From: Alphaproteobacteria bacterium HT1-32
GTDB taxonomy: Bacteria; Pseudomonadota; Alphaproteobacteria; Rhodospirillales; HT1-32
DNA: 64,000 nt
NCBI GenBank assembly: GCA_009649675.1
Contig: WJPL01000003.1
Span: 409,645 to 473,644 of the forward strand
Reading direction: 5' to 3'
Below, piece after piece: positions 25,651 to 34,815 of the stretch. The notes below the pieces were generated by a model. That model was not told the DNA's origin. It did no database searches and saw only the letters and a list, made by a program, of their open reading frames with translations. Within the stretch, counting starts at the first letter, position 1, and every line of letters starts with the position of its first letter. The position numbers and the translations under genes are program-made.

Positions 25651-25813
25651 TACCGCCTCACCTTCAAAATAATCCCGGCAAAAATCACCGTGTCTCAGCC
25701 TATCCTACCCGCAGGGACAAACAAATCCCCAGCGTGAGACATTCAAATAAATCCTTGGGGCTTGTGCCAGCCAAGTTCTCCGCCGTATCGTCCCTCCGGA
25801 CCGGAGGAATTTC

Positions 25814-27211
25814 ATGACCAAAGAATTAGCAGCCCAGCCCCTCGCCGATATCGCAGAACGCCTGAAAGCCAGCCCTGCCCTGGTTGACGAACTGGAAGAA
25901 TCGGTAACCGCTGCCCGCGACGCACAACCTGACCATGACCCCACCCCTTACCGGGAATGGCGCCCGGATGTGCTGGCAGATATGCAGACTGAAGCCGAAA
26001 AGCTGCTACAGGCAGGCAAGGCTGGCCCTCTCGCCGGAATTCCGGTCTCGGTTAAGGATCTTTATGGTGTCAGTGATATGGAAACTTACGCCGGCACGCC
26101 AAAGGCCCTCCCCGAAAAATTCTCTCGGGAGGGATGGCTGATCTCCCTGCTCCGCAAACAGGGTACCGCCTTTACCGGCAAAACCCATACCGTCGAGTTT
26201 GCCTTTGGCGGACTGGGCGTCAACGGGCACTGGGGCAGCGTACGCAATCCGTGGGATCCGTCAGTCCACCGGGTTTCCGGCGGCTCCAGCGCTGGCGCCG
26301 GTGTCAGCCTGTCAGAAGGTTCGGCCCTGCTGGCGCTGGGAACAGACACCGGTGGTTCGGTGCGTATTCCGGCAGCCATGACAGGTAATGTCGGTCTGAA
26401 GACTTCGATTGGGCGCTGGTCAACGGATGGTGTTGTCCCGCTGAGTCCGACGCTCGACACGGTTGGTATTCTGACCCGCAGTGTCGCTGATGCCGCCTTT
26501 GCCTTTGCCGCCATTGAGGGCAAAAGACAGGTTCAGAAGGCTGAAACCGCAGCGCTTCGCATCGGCTGCATCCGTCAGATGGCCTTCGACGGCTGCTCTC
26601 CCGGTGTAACAGAAAATGTCATGGCGGCCCTGAAGAAACTGGAAGCCGCCGGGGCTACATTGATCGATGCTGATTTTCCGGAAGCCGAAACAGCTTTTGA
26701 CCTGCTCTGTCACAGTGGCATTCCGGCGATGGAACTGCGCCGCTTTATCGATGCGGAACTGCCGGACTGGCTCGAAAGCATGGACTGGCCCGTGAAACGC
26801 CGGATGGTCGGGACAGACACATCAAAGACCGGTTTTTACGAAGACCGGCTCAGGGCACTGGCACAAGCCGTCGCGTCCGCCGATGCCCGGTTTGCCGATG
26901 TTGATATCATGGTCTGCCCGACAGTTGCGATCACCCCACCGGCTGTTGCCGAATGCGCCGAGCCGGAAACCTACGCCCCATCAAACCTGCTGTCCCTGCG
27001 CAATACAGCGATCGGCAACTATCTTGGACTTTGCGGACTGACCCTGCCTGTCGGAAAGGACAGCGCCGGCATGCCTGTTGGCCTGCAGCTTCTTGCCCGG
27101 GGCGGTCACGACGAACAGTTGCTGTCGGCTGGTCTGGCAGTGGAAGGAGTTCTTGGCCAGGCTGCGGATATCATTGGCCGGGCGCCGGGGGTGGTTACTC
27201 CGCCCCGTTAA
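25814..27211 (+). CDS. amidase-signature hydrolase
   Basis: 465 residues. The Ser-cisSer-Lys triad is visible: K81 in 'PVSVKDLYGV', S158 in 'GGSSAGAG' and S182 in 'TGGSVRIPA'. The ATG at 25814 follows GGAGG by four to five bases. Amidase-signature enzymes hydrolyse amides, ureides or act as GatA; absence of gatB/gatC nearby and the sequence around the triad favour a catabolic amidase (for example of the allophanate or aryl-amide type) over GatA. Substrate unknown. Its last 17 bases overlap the end of the convergent cNMP-domain gene, so the two transcripts are antisense at their tails. Confidence 0.87.
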   Translation: MTKELAAQPLADIAERLKASPALVDELEESVTAARDAQPDHDPTPYREWRPDVLADMQTEAEKLLQAGKAGPLAGIPVSVKDLYGVSDMETYAGTPKALPEKFSREGWLISLLRKQGTAFTGKTHTVEFAFGGLGVNGHWGSVRNPWDPSVHRVSGGSSAGAGVSLSEGSALLALGTDTGGSVRIPAAMTGNVGLKTSIGRWSTDGVVPLSPTLDTVGILTRSVADAAFAFAAIEGKRQVQKAETAALRIGCIRQMAFDGCSPGVTENVMAALKKLEAAGATLIDADFPEAETAFDLLCHSGIPAMELRRFIDAELPDWLESMDWPVKRRMVGTDTSKTGFYEDRLRALAQAVASADARFADVDIMVCPTVAITPPAVAECAEPETYAPSNLLSLRNTAIGNYLGLCGLTLPVGKDSAGMPVGLQLLARGGHDEQLLSAGLAVEGVLGQAADIIGRAPGVVTPPR

Positions 27212-27578
27212 GCTGCCGTTCCAGGGCGCTCATCCGTTTCGTCATTGTCCGGAGGTTGCGCACGAAAATATTCAGCAAGCCCCGAACAAACGGGTCGGCA
27301 GAAGCCAGTTTTCCCTGCAGAACATCCCGGGAAATGATGATGACCGTGGTATCACGCACCGCAACGGCAGACGCACTTCTGGGCTGATCGTCGATCAGGG
27401 CCATTTCCCCGAAAATCGATCCTTTCTGAATTGTGCCCAGCAGAATTTCCCGGTTGCCGAGTTGCTTGCGGATCTCGACCTCCCCTTCCTTTATCAGAAA
27501 GGCACGGGTTCCAGTCTCACCTTCATTAAAGATCGTGTTCCCGGCGAAATAGATCTTCTGGTTGACGTTCTTTGACAT
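27195..27578 (-). CDS. stand-alone cyclic-nucleotide-binding domain protein
   Basis: 127 residues forming one cNMP-binding beta-roll: 'AGNTIFNEGETGTRAFLIKEGEVEI' followed by 'GSIFGEMALIDDQPRSASAVA', which is the phosphate-binding cassette with its conserved Glu and Arg. A C-terminal helix ends the protein; there is no Crp-type HTH, kinase or channel. Such single-domain proteins may act as cNMP sensors on partner proteins. It is divergent from the Nudix gene (114 bases apart) and overlaps the amidase gene tail-to-tail. Partner unknown. Confidence 0.85.
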   Translation of the reverse strand: MSKNVNQKIYFAGNTIFNEGETGTRAFLIKEGEVEIRKQLGNREILLGTIQKGSIFGEMALIDDQPRSASAVAVRDTTVIIISRDVLQGKLASADPFVRGLLNIFVRNLRTMTKRMSALERQLNGAE

Positions 27579-27692
27579 CAGATAATTTGGCCCAAGAATA
27601 ACACTCGACGATTCGATAAGTTGCAGTATCGCAAACTCGGGCCGGGAAACAAATGATCAGTAGAGCAACGGGCATGAGACAGGATATCAGAC

Positions 27693-28151
27693 GTGAAACG
27701 TGACTTTCCTGACCGACCTCTTGTTGGTGTCGGCGTCGTCGTGCTGAAAGGCGATTCTGTTCTGATGATCCGCCGCGGAACACCGCCGAGAGTTGGCCAG
27801 TGGAGCATTCCCGGCGGCGGCCAGGAACTCGGTGAAACGGTCGCTGAGGCCGCTGTTCGGGAAGTTCTGGAAGAAACAGGCGTCAGCATCACAGTCAAAG
27901 GCCTTATCGACGTGGTTGATCTGATCCGGCCTTCAGAAGACCCCGACCGGACCGGGATCGAGTTTCACTATACGCTGATTGACCTCGCCGCTGTCTGGCA
28001 GGATGGCGAGCCATTTGCCGGAGACGATGTCACCGATGCCCGCTGGGTCGCCATAGACGATCTTGCCAACTATACCCTGTGGAGCGAGACAGAACGGATT
28101 ATCCGTCTCGCCGGAGATGTCATCAGCCGGACATCAACGCTCTCCGAATGA
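27693..28151 (+). CDS. Nudix hydrolase
   Basis: 152 residues. A complete Nudix box (Gx5Ex7REUxEExGU) is present: 'GGQELGE' followed by 'TVAEAAVREVLEETGV'. The sequence around it (start 'PLVGVGVVVLKGDSVLMIRRG', 'WSIPGGG') resembles the ADP-ribose pyrophosphatase/MutT-like group. It cleaves a nucleoside diphosphate linked to another moiety; the exact substrate cannot be told. The last 18 bases overlap the end of the convergent HlyD-type gene. Confidence 0.92.
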   Translation: MKRDFPDRPLVGVGVVVLKGDSVLMIRRGTPPRVGQWSIPGGGQELGETVAEAAVREVLEETGVSITVKGLIDVVDLIRPSEDPDRTGIEFHYTLIDLAAVWQDGEPFAGDDVTDARWVAIDDLANYTLWSETERIIRLAGDVISRTSTLSE

Positions 28152-29534
28152 TGTCTGGATTGAGGAATAAATCGGTTTCAGAAGATAGCTGAACAGTGAT
28201 TTTGAACCGGTGCTGATATCCGCCTGTACGGTCATCCCCGGACGAACCACATGCCCGTCTTCTTCATCTCCGACATAATTCTGATCCATCTCGATGATGC
28301 CCTTGTAGTAGGGCTCGTTCTGCTCATCCAGGAAGGTTGATTCGGAGATCCGGACCAGCCGTCCCTTGACCCCGCCATAACGGGCGAAGTCATAGGTGGT
28401 TACCTTGACCGTTACTTCCTGACCTTCTGTGACATGGCCGATATCACGAACAGTAATCTTCGATTCAATCACCAGATTGGAATCACCCGGGACAATCTCG
28501 CAAACCACCCCGCCCGGAGCAATAACACCACTGAGCGTGACAGTCTGAAGACCCTGAACATATCCGGCAACCGGGGCACGCACATCCAGCCGGCCAAAGC
28601 GTTCTTCCAGTCGTTTGACAGCTTCTTCAACCTGAGACAGTTCACTGGCTACCGTCCCCATTTCCTGCAGGGCAGTGTCACGGGACGCTTCTTCCGTTTC
28701 CAGCAAACGCGACTGGGATTCAATCAGCTGCTCACGGCTTTGTGCTGTCTGACCGCGCAGCCGGGACAATTCACCCTGCAGGCGATCCATCTCGCGCTGG
28801 GTGTCCAGCACGATGATCTTCGACATCAGGCCCTTCTTCAGCAGCCCTTCACGCAACTGCAGTTCTTCCCGGACACTGGCAATCTGCCGCAGCAATGAAC
28901 TTTCCTGCCGCTCAAAGGTCCGGATTTCCGCTTCACGGGTCGCAATCTGGGTTTGCACAACATCCATCCGTGCATCCAGCGAACCACGCTGCTGTCTCAG
29001 AATCTGGACCTGATCGTTAATGAGTGAGTTATACCGGCTGTCGACAACCGTCTGGTCGAATTCCCGGTTAAAAGCAAAGGATCTCAGCCGTTCCGCCTGC
29101 AAGGCCAGACCGGCCCGGCGTTTGCGCATCTGTTCCAGTTCCGCAGCGGTCTGGGCCGGGTCAATCTTGATCAGAACCTGTCCTTCTTCGACATATTCGT
29201 CTTCCTTAACCAGGATGGCACCGACAATGCCGCCTTCCAGATGCTGTACCAGCTTCACCTTACCGTCAGGGATAACTTCACCAAAGGTTACGGCGACTTC
29301 ATCAATTTCAGTGAAATAGGACCAGGCAATAAAGCTCGCGACGGCGGCAAAGATCAGGAACATCGCAGCGCGCAACAGTCCGGATACACCTGCTTCTTCC
29401 AGCACGACCGACTGCGCCAGATGTCGCGCATTCCGGCTGCCCTGCTTGATCGGTGACGGGACCAGTGGCTTGCCACCGGTTGCTGCAGCAACAGCGCCGC
29501 CTGATGCCTGTGGAACGACCTCAGTATTGCTCAT
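28134..29534 (-). CDS. type I secretion periplasmic adaptor (HlyD/PrtE family)
   Basis: 466 residues. A short cytoplasmic tail precedes one membrane segment (about 54-74, 'GLLRAAMFLIFAAVASFIAW'). The lipoyl half-motif 'EVIPDGKVKLVQHLEGGIVG' follows, then a long coiled-coil hairpin (about 130-315, rich in Q/E/L/R), the second lipoyl half ('VRAPVAGYVQGL') and the C-terminal beta-barrel ('VRPGMTVQADI') ending near '...KPIYSSIQTSFGER', the standard HlyD C-terminus. It bridges the inner-membrane ABC pair to an outer-membrane channel. ATG overlaps the upstream ABC stop by four bases (29531-29534), so all three genes form one operon. Confidence 0.94.
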   Translation of the reverse strand: MSNTEVVPQASGGAVAAATGGKPLVPSPIKQGSRNARHLAQSVVLEEAGVSGLLRAAMFLIFAAVASFIAWSYFTEIDEVAVTFGEVIPDGKVKLVQHLEGGIVGAILVKEDEYVEEGQVLIKIDPAQTAAELEQMRKRRAGLALQAERLRSFAFNREFDQTVVDSRYNSLINDQVQILRQQRGSLDARMDVVQTQIATREAEIRTFERQESSLLRQIASVREELQLREGLLKKGLMSKIIVLDTQREMDRLQGELSRLRGQTAQSREQLIESQSRLLETEEASRDTALQEMGTVASELSQVEEAVKRLEERFGRLDVRAPVAGYVQGLQTVTLSGVIAPGGVVCEIVPGDSNLVIESKITVRDIGHVTEGQEVTVKVTTYDFARYGGVKGRLVRISESTFLDEQNEPYYKGIIEMDQNYVGDEEDGHVVRPGMTVQADISTGSKSLFSYLLKPIYSSIQTSFGER

Positions 29535-31723
29535 AACAGATCCTTCGGAATTTGCGGCCGGACTTCATCAGCCGGGCCAGCGAGACGCAGATAACCGGTG
29601 TCCAGCACCAGGATTTTATCCGCCAGCTTCAAATGACTGGGACGGTGCGTAACGATGAAGATCGTTGATTTTCCGCGCAGATTTTCAATTGCCTGTACGA
29701 AAGCCCGGTCACCGTCGCCATCCAGTGTATTCACGGGCTCATCAAACAGCATGATCGGCGCTGTCTTCAGGTAAGCGCGGGTCAGTGACAGGCGCTGTGT
29801 GAAGCTGGAAGGCAGTTGCGAGGCACCGGCATCACCGATACGGGTCTGAAAACCACGCGGCAGGGCCATGATATCATCATAGCAGAGGGCCATTTTCGCA
29901 GCTCTTTCAAGCTCCTCGTCACTGGCCGTTGCATGGACCAGTCGCAGATTCTGCTCAACCGTTCCGAAGAACAGATCACAGCTTTGCGGTACATAGCCAA
30001 TGGCATGACGCAGTTCAATCGGGTCCATCTGCCGGATATCAATACCGTCAATCCGGATCGAACCGGCCTGCGGCGTATAAAGCCCGGCAACCAGTTTCAC
30101 CAGTGTCGATTTGCCCGAACCGTTGCGACCAATAACAGCCACCACTTCACCCGGTTCTGCTTCAAAACTGACACCAACCAGTGCCGGATCGGCATCATTG
30201 GTATAACGCAGGCTGACACGGGCAAAGGTCACGTGACCACGCAATGCCTTCAGCGGGGCTACCTGTTCACGCGGGTTCCGCTCCGGCCGGATATTCATCA
30301 GGTTATCGATCTGCTTGATACTTGAGACCACCTGTTCGAGCCTCGTCAGGGCAACAAACCCGGTCTGTAGCGGCGATAGCACCCGCCAGACCAGAATCAT
30401 CGTCGCGACCAGCGCGCCGATGGTCATGTCTCCCGCCAGCACCCGGAAGACACCGAAAGCAATGGTGATGGCACCGGCACTGATGACCAGCACATGCGAA
30501 ACCGTCTGCACGATGGCAGAAATCTGCGCTGTCTTGAAATTGGCCATCGCCGATTTCGCGGAAAGGTCGCGATAACGGTCCAGCCATGTCCGGTCAGCAC
30601 CGGTATATTTCAGGGCGCGCATCTTGCTGAGCGCCTCAACCACGAATTCCTGACGCTGGGACCCTGCCCGCGCACTGCGGGAAACACTGTTGCGCACAAA
30701 CGGGCTGACCACCATGGCCAGCAGCAGGAACATCCCCACCATCACCATCGGTACAAACGCCAGCGGGCCGGCCAGAATCGCAATAACGATGATAAAAAAT
30801 ATCGAGAACGGCAATTCAAAGAACACAATCGCCAGCGGGCCGGTGAAGAATTCGCGAATGGATTCAAAGTCCTTGATGCGGGCAACCTGCGCCCCAATCG
30901 TCGCACGTTCGGTAAAGGCCGGCGGCAGGAACAGAATACGCTGGAACACAGCATTACCGACGATCATGTCGAGCCGCGCACCCACATGGGCAAGGAACTT
31001 CGACCGAATCCAGCGCAGGGCGATGTCGAAACCAATAGCGATCAACATGCCGGACAGCAGCCAGGCAAGGGTCGACTGCGACTTCGAGGCAATCACCTTG
31101 TCATAGACCTGCATGACAAACAGCGGCGATGCCAGGGCGATGATGTTCAGCACCAGCGTTACGCCAAGTGTCTGATAGAACAGGCTGCGGAAGCGTTCGG
31201 TCGCCGCCCGGAACCAGCCGACACGGGCCTGTGCCGCCTGCGCGTCCGCGTCGTCCAGCGGCTTGAAGAAGTAGGCTGTCCCCTTCAGGCTTTTTGCTGG
31301 CATGGTCTCAATCTTGCCAGTCTCGCCATCAAAGGCAGTGACCGTCTTGGTATCCATTTTCAGGATCACCATGGCCGCCCGGTTTCTCGGCACATACAGG
31401 CAGGGCAACAGCCGGACATCGATCTCCATCAGATTCATTTCGCCAGGGCGACTGGAGAAATTCAGGTTCGCCATGACATTGCGGAACCCGGTGAGATCAA
31501 GCGTATCGACAAAATGCGGGAGTGCTTCAGCAACATGTCGTGGATCACCACGCCATTTCAATGCGGTCAGCAACGGAATCAGACAGGCACCAAAATCCGT
31601 CGACTTCGCCGCTTCCGCCAGTTTACCTGTATAAAAGCTGAGCCGGTGCCCCGCCGCCGTGTCGGCAAGCAATCCCTGATTGCTGCTCAGTGTCGGGAGG
31701 TTTTCCATCGCAGCATCAGACAT
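29531..31723 (-). CDS. type I secretion ABC exporter subunit with C39-like N-terminal domain
   Basis: 730 residues. Residues about 25-155 resemble the peptidase-like (CLD) domain of LapB/LssB-type exporters without a recognisable catalytic dyad. Membrane domain about 180-465. NBD: Walker A GRNGSGKST (532-540), Q580, Walker B 'IMLFDEPVNTLD' with E662, H-loop H693. The signature that should read LSGGQ is instead L-P-S-S-F-T-Q (637-643). The neighbouring gene encodes a second, unequal ABC subunit whose signature is also altered, so the two probably form a heterodimer. It overlaps the upstream gene by eight bases. Exported substrate is not evident; no RTX repeat protein lies nearby. Confidence 0.9.
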   Translation of the reverse strand: MSDAAMENLPTLSSNQGLLADTAAGHRLSFYTGKLAEAAKSTDFGACLIPLLTALKWRGDPRHVAEALPHFVDTLDLTGFRNVMANLNFSSRPGEMNLMEIDVRLLPCLYVPRNRAAMVILKMDTKTVTAFDGETGKIETMPAKSLKGTAYFFKPLDDADAQAAQARVGWFRAATERFRSLFYQTLGVTLVLNIIALASPLFVMQVYDKVIASKSQSTLAWLLSGMLIAIGFDIALRWIRSKFLAHVGARLDMIVGNAVFQRILFLPPAFTERATIGAQVARIKDFESIREFFTGPLAIVFFELPFSIFFIIVIAILAGPLAFVPMVMVGMFLLLAMVVSPFVRNSVSRSARAGSQRQEFVVEALSKMRALKYTGADRTWLDRYRDLSAKSAMANFKTAQISAIVQTVSHVLVISAGAITIAFGVFRVLAGDMTIGALVATMILVWRVLSPLQTGFVALTRLEQVVSSIKQIDNLMNIRPERNPREQVAPLKALRGHVTFARVSLRYTNDADPALVGVSFEAEPGEVVAVIGRNGSGKSTLVKLVAGLYTPQAGSIRIDGIDIRQMDPIELRHAIGYVPQSCDLFFGTVEQNLRLVHATASDEELERAAKMALCYDDIMALPRGFQTRIGDAGASQLPSSFTQRLSLTRAYLKTAPIMLFDEPVNTLDGDGDRAFVQAIENLRGKSTIFIVTHRPSHLKLADKILVLDTGYLRLAGPADEVRPQIPKDLL

Positions 31724-33470
31724 TCTTCTGCTCCTGCGGCGGCAATTGCGGCTGCTGCGGCTGAGCCGGCTGGAACATCGGATCCTGTGAGATATCGCGT
31801 TCGGTCAGATGTCCGTCTTTCAGGTCAAAAACCTGATCGCAGAGCTTCAGCATGGACGGACGATGTGTGACCAGAACCATCGTCGCATGGCCTTTCAGCT
31901 TCTCCAGCATCTCGCGAAGGATATTGTCACCGGATCCGTCAATTGCTGTATTTGCCTCATCGAACAGAACGATGCGCGGCTGATCAACCAGCGCCCGTGC
32001 AATGGCAATCCGTTGCTTGATACCGCGCGGCAGAGCATCAGACGCCCCATCACCAACACGGGTTTCGTACCCCATCGGCAATTGCGAAACGACATCGTCA
32101 AGGCCCAGCAATTCTGCGGTTGCAGTAGCTGCCTCCTCATACTCCTCGCCCCGGAACATCGTGATATTGTCCATGATCGTGCCCTGGAACAACTCACCCA
32201 GCTGCGGCAGATAGGCAATCTGTGACCGGTAAGAATGCGGGTCAAAGCCGCGCAGATCCTGACCATCCACATAAACTTCACCTTCTGTCGGGCGCAATGC
32301 GCCCATCATCAGCCAGAGCAGTGTCGTCTTGCCGCTACCGTTGTCTCCTGCAATGCCCATAGCCTCCCCGGCTTTCAGACGGACATTCACGCCTTCCAGC
32401 ACAGGTTTTTCGTCGTCCTTCCCAAAACGAAACTCAACGTCACGCAGTTCAAGCGCACCATCGATATGACCGATCTTCGGCATTCCGGCTTTAACTTCCG
32501 GTTGCAGTTTCCAGAGGTCTTTCAGACGCTCCCGGGCAATCAGAATCGTCTGGAACCGTGTGTAGATACCCACGGCACGCTGCAAGGGCTGCATCGCGCG
32601 CCCGGCGAGCATCGTACAGGCGGCCAGGCCACCGATTGTCAGCTGATTATCAATAACCAGCAGCGCACCGCCGCAAACGACAGCAACCGTCGTCAACTGC
32701 GAGAAAACCGTCCCCAGCGACTGCGAGTTGGTGCTGTCCATCGCGACAGCACCATCGGCCACCGCGCAGCTTTCCTGCAAACGCTCATACCGGCGCAGCA
32801 TCTGGCTTTCCATTGCCATCGATTTGACCGTGTGAATACCGGCCAGCACCTCAATGATGAAATTGTACCGGCGGTCATCCGCAGTCATGCGTTCCTGAAC
32901 CGCTTTTTTCAGACGCTTTCCAAAAAACACGGCAAAGAGAACGAAAACAACAAGCACGACAACCGGAACAGCAACCAGCCAGCCCGCCAGATAGGCAATC
33001 AGCCCCAGAAAAAGGATCGCGAACGGAACATCCCAGATCGTCAGAAATGCCTGACCCGAATAAAAATCTTTCAGCGTGTTCAGCGAACCAAGCCGTTCGA
33101 GGTGAACCCCCGAACCTTCCTGCTCAAAATCCGCCAGATTGGTCATCAGCAGACGCTCAACAGCACTCACCCCGGCAAGATGCTCGAATTTCGCACCCGC
33201 CCAGCCACTGATATAAGTACGGCCAAGCTTCAGAAAGCCTTCAAGAACCACCGCCGCACCAATACCCAGCATAAGCAGCAGCAATGTGCTCTCGGCTTCA
33301 TTCGGCAGAATACGATCATAGACCTGCAGCAATGCCAGCGGCAGCGCGAGAGCCAGAATATTGATGGTTATCGAGGCGAAAAACAGGTCGAGCAAACTGC
33401 CTCGAACAGCTGATGTAATGCCGAGACGCTGCGGCCAGTCGTCCCGCGCAAAGAAGCTGTTAACGCTCAT
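31716..33470 (-). CDS. type I secretion ABC exporter subunit lacking the C39-like domain
   Basis: 584 residues: six membrane segments (about 28-315, starting 'LLDLFFASITINILALALPLALLQVYDRILP', typical of PrtD/LapB-type permeases) and an NBD with Walker A GDNGSGKTT (375-383... with the lysine at 381), Q423 and Walker B 'IVLFDEANTAID' (D504, E505). The signature reads L-P-R-G-I-K-Q (480-486) in place of LSGGQ. The C-terminal 20 residues are Pro/Gln-rich. It is the first gene of the exporter operon, followed by the larger ABC subunit (eight-base overlap) and the adaptor. Confidence 0.9.
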   Translation of the reverse strand: MSVNSFFARDDWPQRLGITSAVRGSLLDLFFASITINILALALPLALLQVYDRILPNEAESTLLLLMLGIGAAVVLEGFLKLGRTYISGWAGAKFEHLAGVSAVERLLMTNLADFEQEGSGVHLERLGSLNTLKDFYSGQAFLTIWDVPFAILFLGLIAYLAGWLVAVPVVVLVVFVLFAVFFGKRLKKAVQERMTADDRRYNFIIEVLAGIHTVKSMAMESQMLRRYERLQESCAVADGAVAMDSTNSQSLGTVFSQLTTVAVVCGGALLVIDNQLTIGGLAACTMLAGRAMQPLQRAVGIYTRFQTILIARERLKDLWKLQPEVKAGMPKIGHIDGALELRDVEFRFGKDDEKPVLEGVNVRLKAGEAMGIAGDNGSGKTTLLWLMMGALRPTEGEVYVDGQDLRGFDPHSYRSQIAYLPQLGELFQGTIMDNITMFRGEEYEEAATATAELLGLDDVVSQLPMGYETRVGDGASDALPRGIKQRIAIARALVDQPRIVLFDEANTAIDGSGDNILREMLEKLKGHATMVLVTHRPSMLKLCDQVFDLKDGHLTERDISQDPMFQPAQPQQPQLPPQEQKNV

Positions 33471-33746
33471 GAAATCCCTTCATCAGGCATAACAGAAAAC
33501 CGACCAACCCATGTTTTCGGCAACAGATATTCATCCGCGCACAACCACATCAAAGTATTGATCAGAGTATCCGTCATGTCCCCCTACAATCAGCTTGCAC
33601 TACTTTCGAATTCTCCAGCCAATCCGCCTCCCCCGAGACGTTCCGGCTGCAAAACAGACAATATTGAATCGGACGGAACCGGTCGAGCAAAACCGGCAGC
33701 TTTGTTTTTGCTTGACAAGCGGTCATTTTAAACTCTGTGCGTTTTG
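33471..33746. other. 276-base gap between mipA-like gene and exporter operon
   Basis: No gene. Read on the minus strand it holds a short dyad CCGGTTTTGCTCGACCGG, AT-rich tracts near 33700-33740 that could serve as a promoter for the exporter operon, and GGGGGA about 100 bases before the exporter start. Nothing here proves whether the upstream mipA-like gene is co-transcribed. Confidence 0.35.
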
Positions 33747-34760
33747 TCAGAAGTTGTATTTTGCGCCACCGCCGACGAACAACTGAAGATCATCACCACG
33801 GTCTTCCACCAGGGGGCTGTCGGCAGCATCCTGCAGAATTTTTGAGAGCCGGGCCTCAAAATTCAGAGACCAGTCTGCGTCGAGACTATACTCGCCTTCG
33901 ACCCCCAATGTAACATCACGAAAACCTGATTTGGGGTCATAGGCACGCAGCCCGGTTGCGGCAGCTTCGGTTGCGGTGACACCGTAAAAGGACCGCATGT
34001 AATTCTGGTTCGCCCAGGTGGCTGACGGACCGAACTTCACTTTCAGTTCCGGAGACACCTGCATTTCATACATCATCTTGCCTTCACCAACCCAGCCGTC
34101 ATGAGCATCGCTCACATCACGCCCGAGCGTTGCGGTGATCTCCCACTGACGCCAGACGTAGGACATGAAACCGCCAAGCTCGATTGCGTCATCGACATCC
34201 TGAAGCCCGGTCAGTGCGGCACTGTCATTTGCCTCGCGACCGAACCGGTAGAACATCCGGGGGCCAGCTTTCAGGACACCCTGATCGACCAGGACCAGCC
34301 CGGCACCATCGCGCAGTCCGGCAAAGAGTTTGCCGTCATAATCGACGCGTACATCGCCATACAGGCCAACTTCACTTTTGTTACCACCGAAATATTCCGG
34401 CCGGTAAGCCGGTCCGATCAGGGCGTAACCGGACCATTTCGGTCCGACATAATCACGGATGCGCTCTTTTACCGTCGGTCCCGCAAGCTTTGGCTGCAGG
34501 GTCGTAGCCTGCGCCGGCGCGCCGGATGGTGGTTGGGGCACAGCGCGAGCTGGTACCGGGGGGGGCGGAGGTGATGCCGGCAGGGGAATCTGAGGCCCGG
34601 ACGAAGCCGGTTGCGGCACCGCAATCGGTCCGGACGGTGGTGGCAACTGTGCCGTTTGTGATGAAGGCGGCAAGGGGATCAGCGGCGCCTGTGCATAAGC
34701 CGAACCGGCAGCCAGCAGGGCCGTGCCAAAAACAAATGATGTCGACAGTACGGAACGCAT
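33747..34760 (-). CDS. MipA/OmpV-family outer-membrane protein with a proline-rich N-terminal extension
   Basis: 337 residues. A signal peptide (RSVLSTSFVFGTALLAAGSAYAQ) is followed by about 70 residues rich in Pro, Gln, Ala and Ser ('PLIPLPPSSQTAQLPPPSG', 'PASPPPPPVPARAVPQPPSG'). Residues about 108-337 are an OmpV/MipA beta-barrel: 'YALIGPAYRPEYFGGNKSEV', alternating strands, and a C-terminal 'GGGAKYNF' ending in phenylalanine for BAM recognition. Family members scaffold murein enzymes or act as stress porins. The proline-rich spacer is not usual and could cross or bind the peptidoglycan layer. It lies just upstream of, and parallel to, the type I exporter operon. Confidence 0.87.
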   Translation of the reverse strand: MRSVLSTSFVFGTALLAAGSAYAQAPLIPLPPSSQTAQLPPPSGPIAVPQPASSGPQIPLPASPPPPPVPARAVPQPPSGAPAQATTLQPKLAGPTVKERIRDYVGPKWSGYALIGPAYRPEYFGGNKSEVGLYGDVRVDYDGKLFAGLRDGAGLVLVDQGVLKAGPRMFYRFGREANDSAALTGLQDVDDAIELGGFMSYVWRQWEITATLGRDVSDAHDGWVGEGKMMYEMQVSPELKVKFGPSATWANQNYMRSFYGVTATEAAATGLRAYDPKSGFRDVTLGVEGEYSLDADWSLNFEARLSKILQDAADSPLVEDRGDDLQLFVGGGAKYNF

Positions 34761-34815
34761 GGTCCGCCTCCATAATAACCTGGATACGGTCTACCATCTG
34801 CTCGTTAAGGTCCGG

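Noticed and set aside
30494-31870. A 458-codon plus-strand frame opposite the type I exporter genes
   Set aside because: It is an antisense shadow of the two ABC genes, with the same Gln/Arg/His-rich bias and no recognisable domain.
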